A DNA stretch of 14,020 nt from Clostridia bacterium (GTDB lineage Bacteria; Bacillota; Clostridia; Oscillospirales; CAG-272). This document shows positions 12,674-14,020 of this stretch, one piece after another (the first letter of the stretch is position 1; the number at the start of each line of letters is the position of its first letter). The notes beneath the pieces are model-generated. The model was given only the letters and a program-made list of their open reading frames with translations, was not told the origin of the DNA and did no database searches. The stretch lies in assembly GCA_017540285.1 (NCBI GenBank), contig JAFYBI010000064.1, positions 1 through 14,020 on the forward strand, in the 5' to 3' direction. A program made the translations under genes and the position numbers.

Positions 12674-13819
12674 TCATTTCCCGGCGATCTTCTCCGGGAA
12701 CAGGAGCCGGTTCTTCTGCTCGGTCAGCCGGCGCACAGGGATGTCGGTGAGCCATGACAGCGCGAAGCACATCGCCAGTCCCCACACGAGGATCAGCGGC
12801 CAGAGAACGGGCAGATACAGGACCGGCTGGGTCAGTTCCGCGCACACGTTGAAGAAAACATCGTGCCAGAACCAGAGATACAGCGAATACCGCCCGATAA
12901 CGGCCAGCGCCTTCAGGGGAACATGCCCCCGCGCCATCGCAAACAGCCGCACAAGCGACCACACGAAAACCGGCGCATACACGAGATCCAGCGACAGCCG
13001 GAAGGTCCACGTTCTGCCGAAAACCGTGCTGCTCACAAACTGCATCCGCGGCAGCAGAGATCGCGCCGCACAGCAGAGGATCGCGAGGATCAGCAGAAGG
13101 ACGGCCCGCCATCCCGCACGCATCCGGGTCCAGTGTCGGCATGCGGCGAGCTTCCGGTCGAACCGTCGGAAGAGATCGGTCCGCGCGATGAGGGCGCCCG
13201 CCGCCATCACGGGGAAGAAATCGACCGCATTGTCAAAGAGGAAGGACAAGCGGTAGAGAAATTCGCGCTCCGGCTGCTGACGGCACAGATACGCAAGCGC
13301 CGTAAAGATCACAGCCGGCAGCAGGATCCCGCAGAGGATGCCGCGGACCGGGCCCCGCTCGATCTGCTTTTGGACGGGGTGCAGGCAGAGAAGGCTCAGA
13401 AGGTAGAACGGAACGTACCAGCTGAACGGCATGACGGCCTGTTTCAGCCCGAAAAGCTCATAGAGTATCAGATTCGGATCGAAAAACGTCTTTCCTGTCC
13501 ACACGGCGATGAGGAGCAGCACGATGTAGACTGTCCAGTAGGAGAGGAGGAAATCCGTCATCTTGCGGAGCCGGTCTGAAAAGCCGCGCCGCTTCCGAAA
13601 GCCGTCAAGATAGCCGGTGAGGAAGACGAACACCGCCACACAGAGCCGCGTGGCATGGGAGAGATGCGGGGCGACATACGCGATAAAGGGATCGGAAACC
13701 GGGACCGTGATCCACGCCGGAAACGTGAAGAAGTGGTGAAAGAACATCAGGACAAGCGCCGTGCCCTTGAGAAGCGCGGTGATGCCGCGGTCGAAATACG
13801 GCCTTGTCTTCTCTTCCAT
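12674..13819 (-). CDS. Acyltransferase family 3 integral membrane protein
   Basis: The 381-residue protein has about ten hydrophobic segments. Its N-terminal helix carries MFFHHF (25-30), which resembles the short His-containing helix of acyltransferase 3 (OafA/NodX-like) proteins, where a histidine is needed for transfer. Later features that fit are FLTGYLDGFRKRRGF near 66-80 and IGRYSLYLWFWHDVFF near 313-328. Members transfer acetyl or other acyl groups to sugars of cell-surface polysaccharides or glycolipids, or act in O-acetylation of the wall; the acceptor here is unknown. The ATG at 13819 has GGGAAGGGGG roughly 9 bases upstream. It lies 45 bases after an ABC permease gene on the same strand, so it may be the last gene of that operon. 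The short distance need not imply a shared role. Confidence 0.85.
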   Translation of the reverse strand: MEEKTRPYFDRGITALLKGTALVLMFFHHFFTFPAWITVPVSDPFIAYVAPHLSHATRLCVAVFVFLTGYLDGFRKRRGFSDRLRKMTDFLLSYWTVYIVLLLIAVWTGKTFFDPNLILYELFGLKQAVMPFSWYVPFYLLSLLCLHPVQKQIERGPVRGILCGILLPAVIFTALAYLCRQQPEREFLYRLSFLFDNAVDFFPVMAAGALIARTDLFRRFDRKLAACRHWTRMRAGWRAVLLLILAILCCAARSLLPRMQFVSSTVFGRTWTFRLSLDLVYAPVFVWSLVRLFAMARGHVPLKALAVIGRYSLYLWFWHDVFFNVCAELTQPVLYLPVLWPLILVWGLAMCFALSWLTDIPVRRLTEQKNRLLFPEKIAGK

Positions 13820-13864
13820 CGTGCCGGACCCCCTTCCCTGTCGTGATCCGAAACCGTCCGCCGC

Positions 13865-14020
13865 TCACCGCTCCTCGCGGAAGTAAGCCAGCCCCAGCGA
13901 GGCCGGAGGCTGCGATTCCCGCTTGCGGCGCAGACTGACCCCCACGAGCACGAGGATCGTCACCACGTACGGGATCATCTGCCACAAACTCGACGTCCGG
14001 TCGATGTTCGTGATCCCGAT
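13865..14020 (-). CDS. C-terminal 51 residues of an ABC transporter permease (nucleoside/BMP type)
   Basis: The frame enters from the right edge and stops at 13865-13867. It contains one membrane segment (MIPYVVTILVLVGVSLRR) followed by the tail ESQPPASLGLAYFREER. That tail, with PASLG.PYFREER at the very end, is characteristic of the second permease (YufQ/NupQ type) of nucleoside or basic-membrane-protein ABC systems, where the residue here is Ala instead of Pro. The protein would form the membrane channel with a partner permease and an ATPase. Its remaining operon lies outside the window. Confidence 0.82.
   Translation of the reverse strand: MGITNIDRTSSLWQMIPYVVTILVLVGVSLRRKRESQPPASLGLAYFREER

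Overview
The window looks like chromosomal DNA from a GC-rich, Gram-positive anaerobe of the Clostridia, probably an uncultured gut-type Oscillospiraceae or Christensenellales relative. This is inferred from strong AGGAGG-type ribosome binding sites, SigA-like promoters with 17-bp spacers, a lipoprotein-type solute-binding protein, G/C-ending codons, and the character of the proteins. There are no mobile elements, CRISPR arrays, rRNA or tRNA genes that I can see. It is a housekeeping and catabolic region of 11 complete genes and 2 partial ones.

Left part (1-3790, minus strand): a myo-inositol catabolic operon. It starts from a near-consensus promoter (TTGAAA-N17-TATACT) around 3759-3787. In transcription order it holds a class II aldolase (IolJ type, TTG start), a PfkB kinase (IolC), a CoA-acylating (methyl)malonate-semialdehyde dehydrogenase (IolA/MmsA) and a Gfo/Idh/MocA dehydrogenase (IolG type) that runs off the left edge. 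Together these give the first oxidation step plus the last three steps: phosphorylation of 5-dehydro-2-deoxygluconate, aldol cleavage to DHAP and malonate semialdehyde, and conversion to acetyl-CoA. The middle enzymes (IolE, IolD, IolB) would have to lie beyond position 1 or elsewhere.

3825-5481, minus strand: a self-contained transcription unit for an ABC-type lipoprotein solute-binding protein. It has a perfect consensus promoter (TTGACA-N17-TATAAT) and its own 10-bp-stem terminator, but no permease or ATPase genes beside it. Divergent from it (5536-6305, plus strand) is a single-gene unit for a 210-residue protein I cannot assign, with strong promoter, strong RBS and terminator.

6344-8961, plus strand: an MreB/Mbl-type actin, then a MATE-family transporter. 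A 14-bp stem with a GAGA tetraloop sits between them. A bidirectional terminator (8973-9022) separates this from rpsT (ribosomal protein S20, minus strand). A gene-free but structured stretch of about 270 bases, flanked by two divergent promoters sharing a 12-bp -35 block, leads to a CofE-like coenzyme F420-0:L-glutamate ligase (plus). A long imperfect hairpin follows, then a cytoplasmic beta-lactamase-fold serine hydrolase (plus).

Right edge (12674-14020, minus strand): the C-terminus of a nucleoside/basic-membrane-protein-type ABC permease, then a family 3 membrane acyltransferase, closed by a terminator shared with the serine hydrolase.

I do not see a clearly new multi-gene system. The most open items are the unassigned 210-residue protein, the F420-ligase homologue without visible F420 genes, the orphan binding protein, the hairpin around the MATE gene's candidate start, and the structured intergenic region upstream of the F420-ligase homologue.
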